From: Domibacillus indicus
Lineage (GTDB): Bacteria > Bacillota > Bacilli > Bacillales > Domibacillaceae
Assembly (NCBI RefSeq): GCF_000970685.1
Contig: NZ_LAJB01000003.1
Coordinates: forward strand, 496,001-560,000
Direction of reading: 5' to 3'
DNA: 64,000 bases
The notes beneath the pieces are model-generated. The model saw nothing but the letters and a program-made list of their open reading frames with translations. It was not told the origin of the DNA and ran no database searches. The first letter of the stretch is position 1, and each line of letters starts with the position of its first letter. Made by a program: the position numbers and the translations under genes. Below, one piece after another: positions 1-8,386 of this stretch.

Positions 1-303
1 CTGGCGGTTAAAGGTGAGGTGGCCGGAAATATGTTTGATTTCGAAGATAAAAATGATGGATGGGCAGATAACAATGGTGTCTATTTGAAAGTGGGTTACG
101 CCATTCGGGGATGGCAGGCGGATATCATGGAGAATACGGAATGATTCGTTCAGTTCAGACAAAAAATAATAAACTCGTTTTTCACCTTCCAGTCCGGCAA
201 CGCATCTTTGCAGCTCTTCTCTTACCCGGTTGTATTGCGGATCAGCCGGGCTCATTCTTTCATAGAGCACTTCTACTTTTTGATGCCATAATGACTTTTT
301 CAC
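1..303 (-). CDS. NERD-domain protein, N-terminal part (cut by window edge)
   Basis: A GTG start at 303, preceded by an AGGGAG ribosome binding site seven bases away, opens 101 codons that run off the left edge without a stop. The peptide begins MKKSLWHQK and contains GLEGEKR, HDIRLP, THFQIDTIVI and FEIKHISG. These match the start of a nuclease-related domain (NERD): a GxxGE motif, a QxD strand and an E-x-K strand, the restriction-endonuclease-like core. It is clearly paralogous to the protein at 17606-18535, which shares MKKS, HDIRLP, THFQ-DT-VI and KH-SG. The substrate and role of such NERD proteins in Bacillaceae are unknown. It lies next to a hairpin repeat (381-494), as its paralog does. 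Confidence 0.85.
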   Translation of the reverse strand, partial: MKKSLWHQKVEVLYERMSPADPQYNRVREELQRCVAGLEGEKRVYYFLSELNESFRILHDIRLPSPNGVTHFQIDTIVICPSIIFIFEIKHISGHLTFNRQ

Positions 304-380
304 TATTACACTCCCTTCAGCTTCCCCAGTTACTATTACACATTTTTTTCAAAATCCCTGCTTTTTTTGAAAAAAACTGG

Positions 381-494
381 CTTGCGGCGCGATCTGGGAA
401 AAATTCGGCGCAATTAGCAGCCGGGATGGCGCAATTTCAGGTAAATTGCGCCATCCTCATATGTTATTGCGCCATAAATTCCGGGAAATGCGCC
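381..494. repeat. Hairpin-rich repeat element D, beside the NERD gene
   Basis: The motif GGCGCAATT occurs twice in direct orientation (407, 429) and is then inverted as AATTGCGCC (444) and TATTGCGCC (465), with a weaker copy at 486. The central pair (425-437 and 443-455) forms a perfect 13-bp stem with a 5-base loop. The layout of direct copies followed by inverted copies, and the core GCAGCCGG, resemble repeat elements A-C (11625, 17455, 18623), but the repeated word differs. There is no U-tract, so it is not an ordinary terminator, although it lies after the gene ending at 523. Confidence 0.7.
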
Positions 495-522
495 GAGCCT
501 GGAGACAGAGCTTGCCTTTTCT

Positions 523-1476
523 TTACTCGACAGGCGCCCCCTTGGTAATTTTTGCAATGCCAAGCCCCGGTGCACCCGGTTCTGACGTTTTGGCCTCCGG
601 GCAGTACCGTTCAATCATTCCAATGCCGATGGAAGCACGGCGCACACGCTCCTGTGTCAGGGAAATATTTGTGCTTTCCCACTGTTTTCCTGACGGATAC
701 ACATCCGGATGGTTGCGGAGCCCGAATTTAATGTAAACCGGCGCGAGCACCCGGATGATTTCTGGAATTTCGTAGTAGCGGAGAAAACCGCCAAAGTTGT
801 CCGGCACTTCCACATACAGGTCAATCGGAATATCAATCGCCTGGCGGATTGCTGCGAGCTTCGAGAGCGTCAGGCCGGTCGGCACGTTATATGTATCTGC
901 CCCGATATCCTGCATCAGCCTGACAGATACAGGATTGGCCGCTCCCATCTGTACCGATACTTTGACCACAAAATCCTCCGGCAGCTGTCCCTGTTTTTTC
1001 ATTTCCCTGGTGAGCAGCAGCAGCCCTTCGTCTGCCACAAGAGCTCCCCGAAGACCGAGTGCCGCTCCCCGTTTTAAATCTTCCATGGCGTAGACAAGCT
1101 GGTCGGCGCCTTCGTGGCGGAGCGCCTGCGATTTGCCGGCAGCGGTGAGCGGACCCGCACTGATGTCCCATGTGCCGCGCGGACCGACAAACAAGCTTAA
1201 TTCCATTCCGCGTTCTGCGGTGAGCTCGCACATTTCCTTGATTTCTTCATCCGTCTGCAGCATAATGCCGCTTCCCTGCGAAATGCGGTGAACCGTGAGG
1301 CCAAGCCGGTCTATTTCCGCCAGTGTCGCTTTTAACGCTTCCGGGCCTTCTACACTCGGAAGCTCAATCCGGTACTGCGCTCCATCCGGAAACCGTTTCT
1401 CAGATGACGGCAGCTCGCCGGGATCCGCTGAAGGATAGCCCAGTTTTTCTAAAAACTTGCGTGTTTCCTTCATCAT
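523..1476 (-). CDS. Unrecognised TIM-barrel-like protein (peptidase U32-like), sugar-acid cluster
   Basis: The 317-residue protein is the last gene of the catabolic operon. It overlaps the stop of the DHDPS-family gene by ATGA and has an AAGGAAGG ribosome binding site. It has no signal peptide or membrane segment, so it should be cytoplasmic. Repeated strand-helix units ending in motifs such as SLFVGPRGTWD, VKVSVQMG, DIGADTYNVPTG and PVYIKFGLR suggest a TIM-barrel fold like the barrel of peptidase U32 proteins. I see no protease signature I can defend. Its place after a Weimberg-type enzyme set suggests an enzyme of the same route, possibly an isomerase or lyase, but that is inference only. 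Confidence 0.6.
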   Translation of the reverse strand: MMKETRKFLEKLGYPSADPGELPSSEKRFPDGAQYRIELPSVEGPEALKATLAEIDRLGLTVHRISQGSGIMLQTDEEIKEMCELTAERGMELSLFVGPRGTWDISAGPLTAAGKSQALRHEGADQLVYAMEDLKRGAALGLRGALVADEGLLLLTREMKKQGQLPEDFVVKVSVQMGAANPVSVRLMQDIGADTYNVPTGLTLSKLAAIRQAIDIPIDLYVEVPDNFGGFLRYYEIPEIIRVLAPVYIKFGLRNHPDVYPSGKQWESTNISLTQERVRRASIGIGMIERYCPEAKTSEPGAPGLGIAKITKGAPVE

Positions 1477-2381
1477 TCAACACCTTCCTTCTCGCTTATC
1501 GTTTGCAGGAGGCCGGCTACTTTTTCTGATAAATCAGCCAGATAAACATCAAAAGGGGCACGATGGCCGGCGGGCTCAGAAAGCCAGCGCTGGTGAACCG
1601 CTTCTTTCATCGCCGTGAAAAATGCCGGTCCGAATGAATAAATGTCCATTAATTTCGACAGCCGCCGGTGCTGCAGCTCTGCTTCATGCAGCTCTCCCCG
1701 CTGGTACGCGTTGAACAGCGCCACGGAAACCTCCGGGATAAAAACAGCGGTTCCATTAATACTGCCGTCTGCTCCGATCATTTGAGCCGGAAGCAGATGA
1801 TCATCAAAAGCAGAGAAAACCAGAAAGTCAGGACGAACCTTTTTAACAGAAGCGATAACCTGCCGAATATGGCCGAAATCACCGATTGTCTCCTTAACAC
1901 CGGCAATATTCGGGTGATTCTCTGCAAGCTTTTGAATCAGCTCGACCGACAGCGTTTGTCCGGTCAGCATTGGGATATTGTATAGAAACACCGGCAGGCT
2001 CGTTTCAGAGGCCAGAATGGAATAAAACCGGTACAGCTGCTCCTCCGAAAGCTCCCAGTAATAGGGACTGACGGCCAGAACTCCATCTGCTCCATGCTCC
2101 CCGGCGTAATGGGTGAGTTCAATCACTTCTTTTAACGCCGAATGCCCGACTCCAACCATTACCGGCACACGGCCGTTAATATGCTTGATCATCTCGCGCA
2201 CATACAGCTTTCTCTCTTCAACTGTAAGAGAGGAAAATTCTCCGGAGCTTCCCATCAGCAGAAGTCCGTCCACCCTGCGTGAAAGAAGCTCATCTATATA
2301 CCGCTTGTTTAATGCCAAGTCCAGGTTTCCCGCTTCGTCAAACAGTGTAACAACCGGCGGGATTACTCCGCGAAAGCTCAT
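1473..2381 (-). CDS. DHDPS/N-acetylneuraminate lyase family protein, likely 2-keto-3-deoxy sugar-acid dehydratase or aldolase
   Basis: The start is the ATG at 2381, because AAAGGAGG sits seven bases upstream; a longer reading to 2492 has no ribosome binding site. The 302-residue barrel shows GSSGEF (the GTTGE-like substrate loop), YNIP with the catalytic Tyr, and GVKET with the Schiff-base Lys. These are class I lyase hallmarks of the DHDPS family. Family members include 5-keto-4-deoxyglucarate dehydratase and L-2-keto-3-deoxyarabinonate dehydratase, whose product, 2-oxoglutarate semialdehyde, is the substrate of the dehydrogenase encoded just upstream (2428-3894). That pairing favours a dehydratase over true dihydrodipicolinate synthase. 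The exact substrate cannot be read from the sequence. Confidence 0.82.
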   Translation of the reverse strand: MSFRGVIPPVVTLFDEAGNLDLALNKRYIDELLSRRVDGLLLMGSSGEFSSLTVEERKLYVREMIKHINGRVPVMVGVGHSALKEVIELTHYAGEHGADGVLAVSPYYWELSEEQLYRFYSILASETSLPVFLYNIPMLTGQTLSVELIQKLAENHPNIAGVKETIGDFGHIRQVIASVKKVRPDFLVFSAFDDHLLPAQMIGADGSINGTAVFIPEVSVALFNAYQRGELHEAELQHRRLSKLMDIYSFGPAFFTAMKEAVHQRWLSEPAGHRAPFDVYLADLSEKVAGLLQTISEKEGVE

Positions 2382-2427
2382 GCTGCTTCCTCCTTTCCCG
2401 TTGCCGTTCTGCCGTGAAAGTGATTGA

Positions 2428-3894
2428 TCAGCCTTTAATAAATACGGTTTTAATCGCAGTAAAGAATTCCTTGGCCGCTTCACCCTGTTCACGTGACCCG
2501 GTGCTTGAGGCTTTCATGCCGCCAAACGGAGCCTGCAGCTCTACCCCCGCGCTTTCCGCGTTAATCCGGACAAGCCCTGCTTCAATCTCATCCACAAATT
2601 CAAGCAGCGAGCTGATATTGGAAGTAAAGATGGATGCGCTCAGGCCGTATTTTGTATCGTTGGCAATACGGATCGCTTCTTCAAGGTCAGCAGCTTTAAT
2701 AAGCGCAACAACCGGCCCGAAAATTTCTTCCTGTGCGATGGCCATATCCGGTGTGACATTTTCAAAAATGGCCGGTGTTACGTAAAAGCCGTTGTCATAG
2801 TCTCCGCCCGTAAGCACTTCGCCTCCGTGAATTAATTCGGCGCCTTCCTGCCGGCCTTGTTCAATGTATTTTGTTACGGTGTTAAACTGGCTTTCACTGG
2901 CACACGGCCCCATCCAAATCCCTTCCTGCAGCCCGTTTCCGACGGTAATATTACGGGCGGCTGCCACAAGCTTTTCTTTAAATTCCCCGTATACTGGATC
3001 TTCCACAATAACGCGGCTTGATGCTGTGCACTTTTGGCCAGAAGATCGGAAGCCGCCGCTGATAACCGCTTCGACTGCCTGGTCAATGTCCGCATCCTTT
3101 GTCACGATAACCGGGTTTTTGCCGCCCATTTCAAGCTGGAATTTAATGCCCCGCGCGGCTGCTGATTTTGCGACTTCCTGCCCGACTCCTTCTGATCCGG
3201 TAAACGTGATCGCGTTCAACAGAGGATGGTCAATCAAGCCCTGGCCGATCACCGAGCCGGAGCCGGTAACGAAGTTCAGCACCCCTTCAGGAAAACCCGC
3301 TTCTGCAAAGCACTCGATGACCTTTGCCGCCGTAACAGCCCCTTCTGTTGCCGGCTTTAATACGACCGTATTTCCGTAAACGAGAGCCGGAGCGATTTTC
3401 CAGATCGGAATCGCCACCGGGAAGTTCCACGGTGTAATAACTCCTACCACGCCAAGCGGCGCACGTTTTGTAAACATAAGCGCATCTTTATCGGAGGACG
3501 GAATCACATCGCCTTCCCTGCGCATTCCTTCGCCTGCATAATAGCGCAGAATCGCCACGCCGCGCGCTGTTTCTCCTTTTGCTTCCGGAAGGGTTTTGCC
3601 CATTTCACGCGTCATTGTTTCCGCGATATGGTCGAGGTTTTCCTCCAGAATATTGGCGGCTTTAAATAAAAACTGCCCGCGCGCTGCCTGCCCGATCCGG
3701 CGCCATTTCTTTTTCGCATTGTGTGCTGCTTCTACCGCTTTATTCAAGTCTTCTTCTGTCGATTTCTGGACGAGGCCGACCACTTCTTTTGTTGCCGGAT
3801 TTATACTTTCAATCGTTTCACTCGAAGAGCCTGCTGCCCATTCGTTATTAATAAAGTTCTGGTAGGTTTTGATTTCAAATGCTGTTGCTGTCAT
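2428..3894 (-). CDS. NAD(P)+-dependent aldehyde dehydrogenase, probable 2-oxoglutarate semialdehyde dehydrogenase
   Basis: The protein has 488 residues, the usual ALDH length. Motifs in order are ITPWNFP (cofactor site), FTGSEGVG (dinucleotide loop), LEMGGKNP with the general-base Glu, GQKCTASSR with the nucleophilic Cys, and EEIFGPV. The ribosome binding site AAAGGAG precedes the ATG. Its neighbours (a DHDPS-family dehydratase, an FAH protein and a sugar-acid dehydratase) point to oxidation of 2-oxoglutarate semialdehyde to 2-oxoglutarate, as for YcbD/GucD in the B. subtilis glucarate pathway. The role is inferred from context and family; the ALDH fold is certain. Confidence 0.88.
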   Translation of the reverse strand: MTATAFEIKTYQNFINNEWAAGSSSETIESINPATKEVVGLVQKSTEEDLNKAVEAAHNAKKKWRRIGQAARGQFLFKAANILEENLDHIAETMTREMGKTLPEAKGETARGVAILRYYAGEGMRREGDVIPSSDKDALMFTKRAPLGVVGVITPWNFPVAIPIWKIAPALVYGNTVVLKPATEGAVTAAKVIECFAEAGFPEGVLNFVTGSGSVIGQGLIDHPLLNAITFTGSEGVGQEVAKSAAARGIKFQLEMGGKNPVIVTKDADIDQAVEAVISGGFRSSGQKCTASSRVIVEDPVYGEFKEKLVAAARNITVGNGLQEGIWMGPCASESQFNTVTKYIEQGRQEGAELIHGGEVLTGGDYDNGFYVTPAIFENVTPDMAIAQEEIFGPVVALIKAADLEEAIRIANDTKYGLSASIFTSNISSLLEFVDEIEAGLVRINAESAGVELQAPFGGMKASSTGSREQGEAAKEFFTAIKTVFIKG

Positions 3895-3971
3895 TGTAAA
3901 ATCTCCTTTTTTATTAATTTGAGATGGCTTGACTGCAAATTTGCAGCTAAAGTGGATTGGCTGGCTTCTTT

Positions 3972-4862
3972 TTAATTTACTTGAACCGCTGTTTCACTTT
4001 GCTTCACCGGGTTGTTTAAAATGCCGATTCCCGGAATTTCAATTTCAATCCGGTCCTGATCCTGCAGGGTAAATTCGTTTGGCGGTACAATGCATGTGCC
4101 GGTTAAAAGAACGGTGCCGTCAAAAATTTGATTATCGCGCACTAAATAATGAACAAGCTCATCGAGTGTCCGCTTAAGCTGATTCACATGTGCCGAGCCT
4201 TCAAATACTTTTTGATTATTGCGGTAAATGCGGCAGATAATCTGCAGTTCATATGGATCTGCCACGGCTTCTTTTAACAAAACAGCCGGTCCGATTGAGC
4301 AGGAATTTTTCCATACCTTTGCCTGCGGAAGATAAAGCGGATTTTCCCCCTCAATATCCCGGCAGCTCATGTCGTTGCCAATTGTGTAGCCGAGCACCTC
4401 TCCTTCTCTGTCAATCACAAGGCCAAGCTCCGGCTCCGGTATTTGCCAGTTTGAATCAGAGCGCAGGTAAACCGGATCATTCGGCCCGACTGTCCGGGCA
4501 GCCGTTGATTTAAAAAAGATTTCCGGCCGCTCTGCGTCATATACTTTGTCATAAAATGTTTCGCGGTCAAGCTTGCCTTGAGTGGCTTCGTAATTCCGTG
4601 CTTCCTTGCTTTTTTTGTACGTAACACCCGCTGCCCACACTTCCGGCGCATCAATTGGTGTTGTCAGCATGAGCGAATCAATCGGCTTGCCTGCTGTTTT
4701 CGACGCTTCTTGTTCGACAATATCAAACACTGTTCTGTTATTTGAACGTGCGGCAGCCACGAGCGATATAAAATCCGCATATGGCAAATCTACCGCCCGG
4801 TTTTCTTTGGTGACCGCAGCCAGCTGCTTGTCGGTTCCGTTTATGTATCGAATAATTCTCAT
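3972..4862 (-). CDS. Fumarylacetoacetate hydrolase (FAH) family protein, possible 2-keto-3-deoxypentonate dehydratase
   Basis: GGGAGG lies eight bases before the ATG at 4862, so the first eleven codons of the longer frame are not used. The 296-residue protein has the FAH-fold metal-binding pattern around [10 protein letters not shown], followed by [14 protein letters not shown]. Bacterial FAH proteins in sugar-acid clusters (AraD1-type) dehydrate 2-keto-3-deoxy-D-pentonates or hydrolyse diketo acids. With the DHDPS-family enzyme at 1473-2381 the cluster therefore holds two unrelated candidates for the second dehydration. They may act on different stereoisomers. The gene lies 33 bases after iclR. 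Confidence 0.78.
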   Translation of the reverse strand: MRIIRYINGTDKQLAAVTKENRAVDLPYADFISLVAAARSNNRTVFDIVEQEASKTAGKPIDSLMLTTPIDAPEVWAAGVTYKKSKEARNYEATQGKLDRETFYDKVYDAERPEIFFKSTAARTVGPNDPVYLRSDSNWQIPEPELGLVIDREGEVLGYTIGNDMSCRDIEGENPLYLPQAKVWKNSCSIGPAVLLKEAVADPYELQIICRIYRNNQKVFEGSAHVNQLKRTLDELVHYLVRDNQIFDGTVLLTGTCIVPPNEFTLQDQDRIEIEIPGIGILNNPVKQSETAVQVN

Positions 4863-4895
4863 TGTCATGTCCTCCCGGTTGATGCGGGGCATCAT

Positions 4896-5663
4896 TTATA
4901 CTTTTTGGTATTCATAGCCAAGCTCCTGCGAAATTTTTGCTGTGCATTCTTTCAGCATTTCTGTATATTTCTGCAGTGTTTCTTCGTTCATTTTCGAAGA
5001 CGGCATGGACATGGAGATGGCGGCAATGGCTTTTCCCGAGTAATCTTTAATCGGAACGGCCATACAGAAAATTCCCGGCTCATTCTCTTCATTGTCTACA
5101 GAGTAGCCGTTGATTCTGACCTGCTCAATGACAGCCAGAAACTCTTCTTTCGACCGGATCGATTTTTCTGTCGGCCTGGTATACTGGTAGCCTTCAAGCA
5201 GCCTGTTCAGTTCTTCATCTGACTTTGTGGCCACCAGTGATTTTCCTACAGCACTTGTATGAAGCGGCACTCTCCGGCCGACTCTGGAATACACAACCGT
5301 TACGCCGCTGCCTTCTACCTTATCAATATAAACGCCTTCCTGCCCATCGAGTATAACTAAATGAAGGGTCAGGTTTGTTGTTGAGGAAAGCTTTTCAAGA
5401 TGCTTTCTGGCAACATTTCGCAAGTCCAGATGACCCGCTGCCATACTGCCTCTTTCAAAAAGTTTTAGCCCCAATGAATATTTTCCTGTATCTGCATCCT
5501 GTTTAATATAACGCTGCACCTGCAGTGTTTTCAGCAATGAATGGACCGTGCTTTTATGCAGATTCATTCGTTTGCTTATCTCTGTAATTGTTAACTCGCG
5601 GTCACGCTCGTCAAATAAATCCAGTATTTTCAATGCTCGTTCCACTGATTGGATAATTGGCAT
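4896..5663 (-). CDS. IclR-family transcriptional regulator
   Basis: The start at 5663 (MPIIQSVERA) is chosen for its GGGAGTG site; the longer frame has none. The 255-residue protein has an N-terminal winged helix-turn-helix (LTITEISKRMNLHKSTVHSL, about residues 22-41) and the C-terminal IclR ligand-binding domain, recognised by VGRRVPLHTSAVGKS, NGYSVDNEENEPG and IAAISMSMP. IclR proteins bind palindromes and sense small organic acids. The gene sits inside the dehydratase operon, and two 17-bp palindromes lie just downstream of that operon's promoter (8071, 8202). It is thus likely the autoregulated repressor of the operon. Confidence 0.9.
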   Translation of the reverse strand: MPIIQSVERALKILDLFDERDRELTITEISKRMNLHKSTVHSLLKTLQVQRYIKQDADTGKYSLGLKLFERGSMAAGHLDLRNVARKHLEKLSSTTNLTLHLVILDGQEGVYIDKVEGSGVTVVYSRVGRRVPLHTSAVGKSLVATKSDEELNRLLEGYQYTRPTEKSIRSKEEFLAVIEQVRINGYSVDNEENEPGIFCMAVPIKDYSGKAIAAISMSMPSSKMNEETLQKYTEMLKECTAKISQELGYEYQKV

Positions 5664-5724
5664 GCTGTTCACTCCCGTTGTCATTTGCTTTAGTTTACCG
5701 AATTTTTGACGAGCCCGCACACAA

Positions 5725-7929
5725 TTATTGCACCGGGATATTTTTATTAGACAGTATAATATCCTTCTCATAATCAAGTATTGCGTCTTCGACTATGGCA
5801 ATGGGCACTACTCCATTTGCGGCGTCGGTGTGGCCAAACATCCGGTTGCTCGCCGCCACCATTTTCTGACGGATTTTCATCCGCTGCTTTCTTTCTGCCG
5901 CCAAGCTCATTCGCTCCTGCCTTACTTCTTCTTCAAATGAATGAACAACTTCACCCGCCCGGAGCTTGTCCGCCTGAACAAAATCAATGCGTTTTGCCCG
6001 GAGCTGCAGATGAATCACATCACCTGTCCGCAAAAGACCGATTCCGCCGCCTTCATAGGCTTCCGGTGTCATATGGCCAATCGCTGCTCCATACGTTACA
6101 CCTGAATAACGGCCGTCACTGATGATTGTGGCCAGCTTTTTCATAACACGGTTTGCGTTGATATGCTGCATCGGTGTAAACATTTCCGGCATTCCAAAGG
6201 CCACTGGCCCCTGCCCGGCAATGATGACACCGATTTTTAAAATCCCTTCCGCCGCCATATAGTCAAACAGCTCGTTGTATGGCCTGTCCTGATGCTGTTG
6301 CCAGTTCTCTTTGCTGTTGTACTTCAAGGAAGCAATCAGCAGGTCATGAGCAAATAGCTGTTGATCGCGGATGGTGGATAAAAGCTCTGAATCAAGCAGG
6401 CTTTTATTCGCATCATCCTCGTTTTCATAATAGAGCACAAAGGCGAGCTTATCATCAAACAAGTCGAGCTGGGGCGTCGGCATGCCGCTGATTTTCACAA
6501 CCGCGCTTTCAAAAAAGTTGCCTTTTAATACGTCCACTCCACTGAAGCTGCGGCGCGGCGCACTTAAAATAACCGGATTTTCTTTTACATTTGCCGCCTG
6601 CAGGCTGCGGGTAATCATCAGCCGCTCCCGCCATGTTTTGGCGGCGACAGTCGGTGCATCCTGATCCATCGGCACACCATGTTCAAGCAGTTCATAAAAC
6701 AGCGTTTCCATTCCCCGGCTTGTCCCGCTGCAGCACTGCATGGCGAGTGAATAAATGTCCCGTCCTTCCGTCAGGCTGTAATCGAACAAGTCCGGCACCG
6801 GGTGATCGTGGTGAATCCGGTTTAAATCCCAGAGATTGAACTTATAGCCTGCATACAGCATACCTGCGACCATGTGCATCATTAAATTGGTTGAACCGCC
6901 GGATGCGCTGTGAATGCGGATCGCATTTTTAATGTTGGCACCAACTATATTGGCTGCGCCGTATTCTTCTTTATTTATCATGTAAGCAAAGCTGTCGAGC
7001 ACCGAGTTGATCTGGCGCTGCGTTGGCGGATCGGTTAACAACTCCACCGCCGGGTGAACAAGACCCATGCCGGCTACCAGATGCCTTGAGCTGTTGCCTG
7101 TTCCATTAAAGGCACACACCCCTCCCTGCCCGTCGCATGTCGCCACTGCCAGCCGCATTTCAAAGTATTTATGCTGCTCCTTCGTTAAAATGCCTCGTTC
7201 ATGAGCCCGCTCGAACACACCCTGAAAAGCAGTATTGGATGAGCATTGCAGAATATAGGCCATTGTATCGCGCAAATCGAGTGCAACATCCGCCGCTCCC
7301 TCTGTCTCCGCTTTTTTCGCTAAATCTTCAAGCTCTGTTATTACATCATCCGGAATAGAGCCTCCTTCTAACACATGAGCCGGCGCAAAGGTAGCGAAAA
7401 ATGGGGCTTCCCCGCGTTCACGGCGGACACGGTCAACATGGGCCAGCGCACTCACCACTCCAAGAGGCTGCTTGTCGCATCCCTGGATAACAAACGCGCC
7501 ATGATAGCTGTGGGCTTCAAGCTGATTCACAACCATCTGGGCAACCGCGTTCCTGCTTTGAAGAGAGTAGCTCATCCCTTGATTGCTTTGAGCGGTTCCA
7601 TCACACATTACCGGCGTTGAAAAATAAAAAGGAACGCCGCCGTTCTGCCAGATGCGGATTGCTGCCCGTGCAGATGTCTGGTAATCCATAATGTGGGCCG
7701 GATGATCGGAAGAACCTCCGATAATGGCAATACGCGGTGCGTTTTTTTCCAGACGCATATAAATTTCTTCAAGTGTCCAGTCCGGCTTTCCGCCTTCATA
7801 CGTAGAACCAAGCACCTGTTTTGACCGGTCAAGCAGCCCGGCCACTGTAATCGGCTCATTGGCTTTTCCCTGAACATTGTCCCGATATGGATTGACGTGA
7901 TTATCAATTAATGGATATAAGGGTGCCAT
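5725..7929 (-). CDS. IlvD/Edd-family sugar-acid dehydratase, large variant
   Basis: The 734-residue Fe-S dehydratase is first in its operon, with an AAAGGA ribosome binding site. Likely cluster ligands are Cys109 (MCDGTAQSNQG), Cys151 (GCDKQPLG) and Cys272 (GGVCAFNGTGNSS). The family core continues with ASGGSTNLMMH and ISDGRYSGVTYG, then GHMTPEAYEGGGIG. The spacing resembles YjhG/YagF-type xylonate dehydratases more than dihydroxy-acid dehydratase. It is longer than either (about 650 and 560 residues from memory), with extra sequence in the middle (about 185-260) and the C-terminal third. It should convert an aldonic acid to its 2-keto-3-deoxy form; the substrate is not known. Confidence 0.88.
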   Translation of the reverse strand: MAPLYPLIDNHVNPYRDNVQGKANEPITVAGLLDRSKQVLGSTYEGGKPDWTLEEIYMRLEKNAPRIAIIGGSSDHPAHIMDYQTSARAAIRIWQNGGVPFYFSTPVMCDGTAQSNQGMSYSLQSRNAVAQMVVNQLEAHSYHGAFVIQGCDKQPLGVVSALAHVDRVRRERGEAPFFATFAPAHVLEGGSIPDDVITELEDLAKKAETEGAADVALDLRDTMAYILQCSSNTAFQGVFERAHERGILTKEQHKYFEMRLAVATCDGQGGVCAFNGTGNSSRHLVAGMGLVHPAVELLTDPPTQRQINSVLDSFAYMINKEEYGAANIVGANIKNAIRIHSASGGSTNLMMHMVAGMLYAGYKFNLWDLNRIHHDHPVPDLFDYSLTEGRDIYSLAMQCCSGTSRGMETLFYELLEHGVPMDQDAPTVAAKTWRERLMITRSLQAANVKENPVILSAPRRSFSGVDVLKGNFFESAVVKISGMPTPQLDLFDDKLAFVLYYENEDDANKSLLDSELLSTIRDQQLFAHDLLIASLKYNSKENWQQHQDRPYNELFDYMAAEGILKIGVIIAGQGPVAFGMPEMFTPMQHINANRVMKKLATIISDGRYSGVTYGAAIGHMTPEAYEGGGIGLLRTGDVIHLQLRAKRIDFVQADKLRAGEVVHSFEEEVRQERMSLAAERKQRMKIRQKMVAASNRMFGHTDAANGVVPIAIVEDAILDYEKDIILSNKNIPVQ

Positions 7930-8070
7930 TACTATTTTCCTTTCTGTTTTAAATTAAAAGCGGCTCCGGGGGCGAAAAAATTTTTAAATTCGGATTTTTT
8001 CTGCTTTCTCAACAATAATGTGTGAAATCTGTATTTCAAGGGTACCCACTGATGCTTTTCACTCCACTTT

Positions 8071-8087
8071 GTTTTATATTATAAAAC
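8071..8087. promoter_or_regulatory. Palindromic operator 2, probable IclR site
   Basis: GTTTTATATTATAAAAC is a 17-bp palindrome, perfect apart from its central base. It is the reverse complement of operator 1 at 8202-8218. The centres are 131 bp apart, which would allow DNA looping by an IclR tetramer. Confidence 0.65.
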
Positions 8088-8139
8088 GAAGTTTTTATTT
8101 TCTTTGATAGCATTGATCCAATCTTTATATAATCGCCGT

Positions 8140-8153
8140 TAGAAGCGCTTACA
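8140..8153. promoter_or_regulatory. cre-like site in the dehydratase operon leader
   Basis: TAGAAGCGCTTACA matches the CcpA consensus TGWAANCGNTNWCA at 12 of 14 positions. It lies between the two palindromic operators, downstream of the promoter, where CcpA would act as a roadblock. Two mismatches make it tentative; a better cre lies ahead of the TRAP genes. Confidence 0.4.
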
Positions 8154-8201
8154 TAAAAGCCAGAGAATAGCTTATAGGATCAATAAACTCAGAAAACATT
8201 T

Positions 8202-8218
8202 GTTTTATAATATAAAAC
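8202..8218. promoter_or_regulatory. Palindromic operator 1, probable IclR site
   Basis: GTTTTATAATATAAAAC lies about 20 bases downstream of the predicted transcription start of the dehydratase operon. It is identical to operator 2 read on the other strand, so one dimeric protein should bind both. The regulator encoded in the operon (4896-5663) is the natural candidate. Confidence 0.7.
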
Positions 8219-8246
8219 TATGTTTTACATTCCTGAAATTAAATTA

Positions 8247-8276
8247 ATTATAAGTAGAGTTTGCAAAATAAGTCAA
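8247..8276 (-). promoter_or_regulatory. Sigma A promoter of the dehydratase operon
   Basis: On the minus strand TTGACT (8271-8276) and TATAAT (8247-8252) are 18 bases apart. It is a near-consensus promoter, so the operon probably needs repression when the substrate is absent. Confidence 0.8.
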
Positions 8277-8338
8277 TGGTTTTTTTACAAGTAAAATAAA
8301 TCGGCAATGGATTTATTGACTGAATACGCCTATAAAAA

Positions 8339-8367
8339 GAAGCGCAATTCCGGTGAAATTGCGCTTC
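8339..8367 (-). terminator. Terminator of the araC-oxidoreductase operon
   Basis: GAAGCGCAATT and AATTGCGCTTC form an 11-bp stem with a 7-base loop, followed on the minus strand by TTTTTATAG. It lies 20 bases after the stop of the gene at 8387. Confidence 0.9.
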
Positions 8368-8386
8368 TTCTTCGGCTTATTCGCTA

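Larger units (their letters stand above)
7930..8386 (-). other. Intergenic control region of the dehydratase operon
   Basis: This 457-base AT-rich stretch holds no gene. It carries a sigma A promoter (8247-8276), two 17-bp palindromes (8202-8218 and 8071-8087), a cre-like site (8140-8153) and, at its far end, the terminator of the preceding oxidoreductase gene (8339-8367). The mRNA leader would be about 310 bases long, unusually long for a sugar catabolic operon, because the promoter lies upstream of both palindromes. Confidence 0.75.

Noticed and set aside
111-548. Plus-strand open frame at the left end
   Set aside because: It lies opposite the NERD gene fragment and repeat D, and shows no ribosome binding site or family pattern.
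1473-2492. DHDPS-family gene taken as housekeeping dapA
   Set aside because: It lies within a sugar-acid operon beside a semialdehyde dehydrogenase, and has GSSGEF rather than GTTGE.
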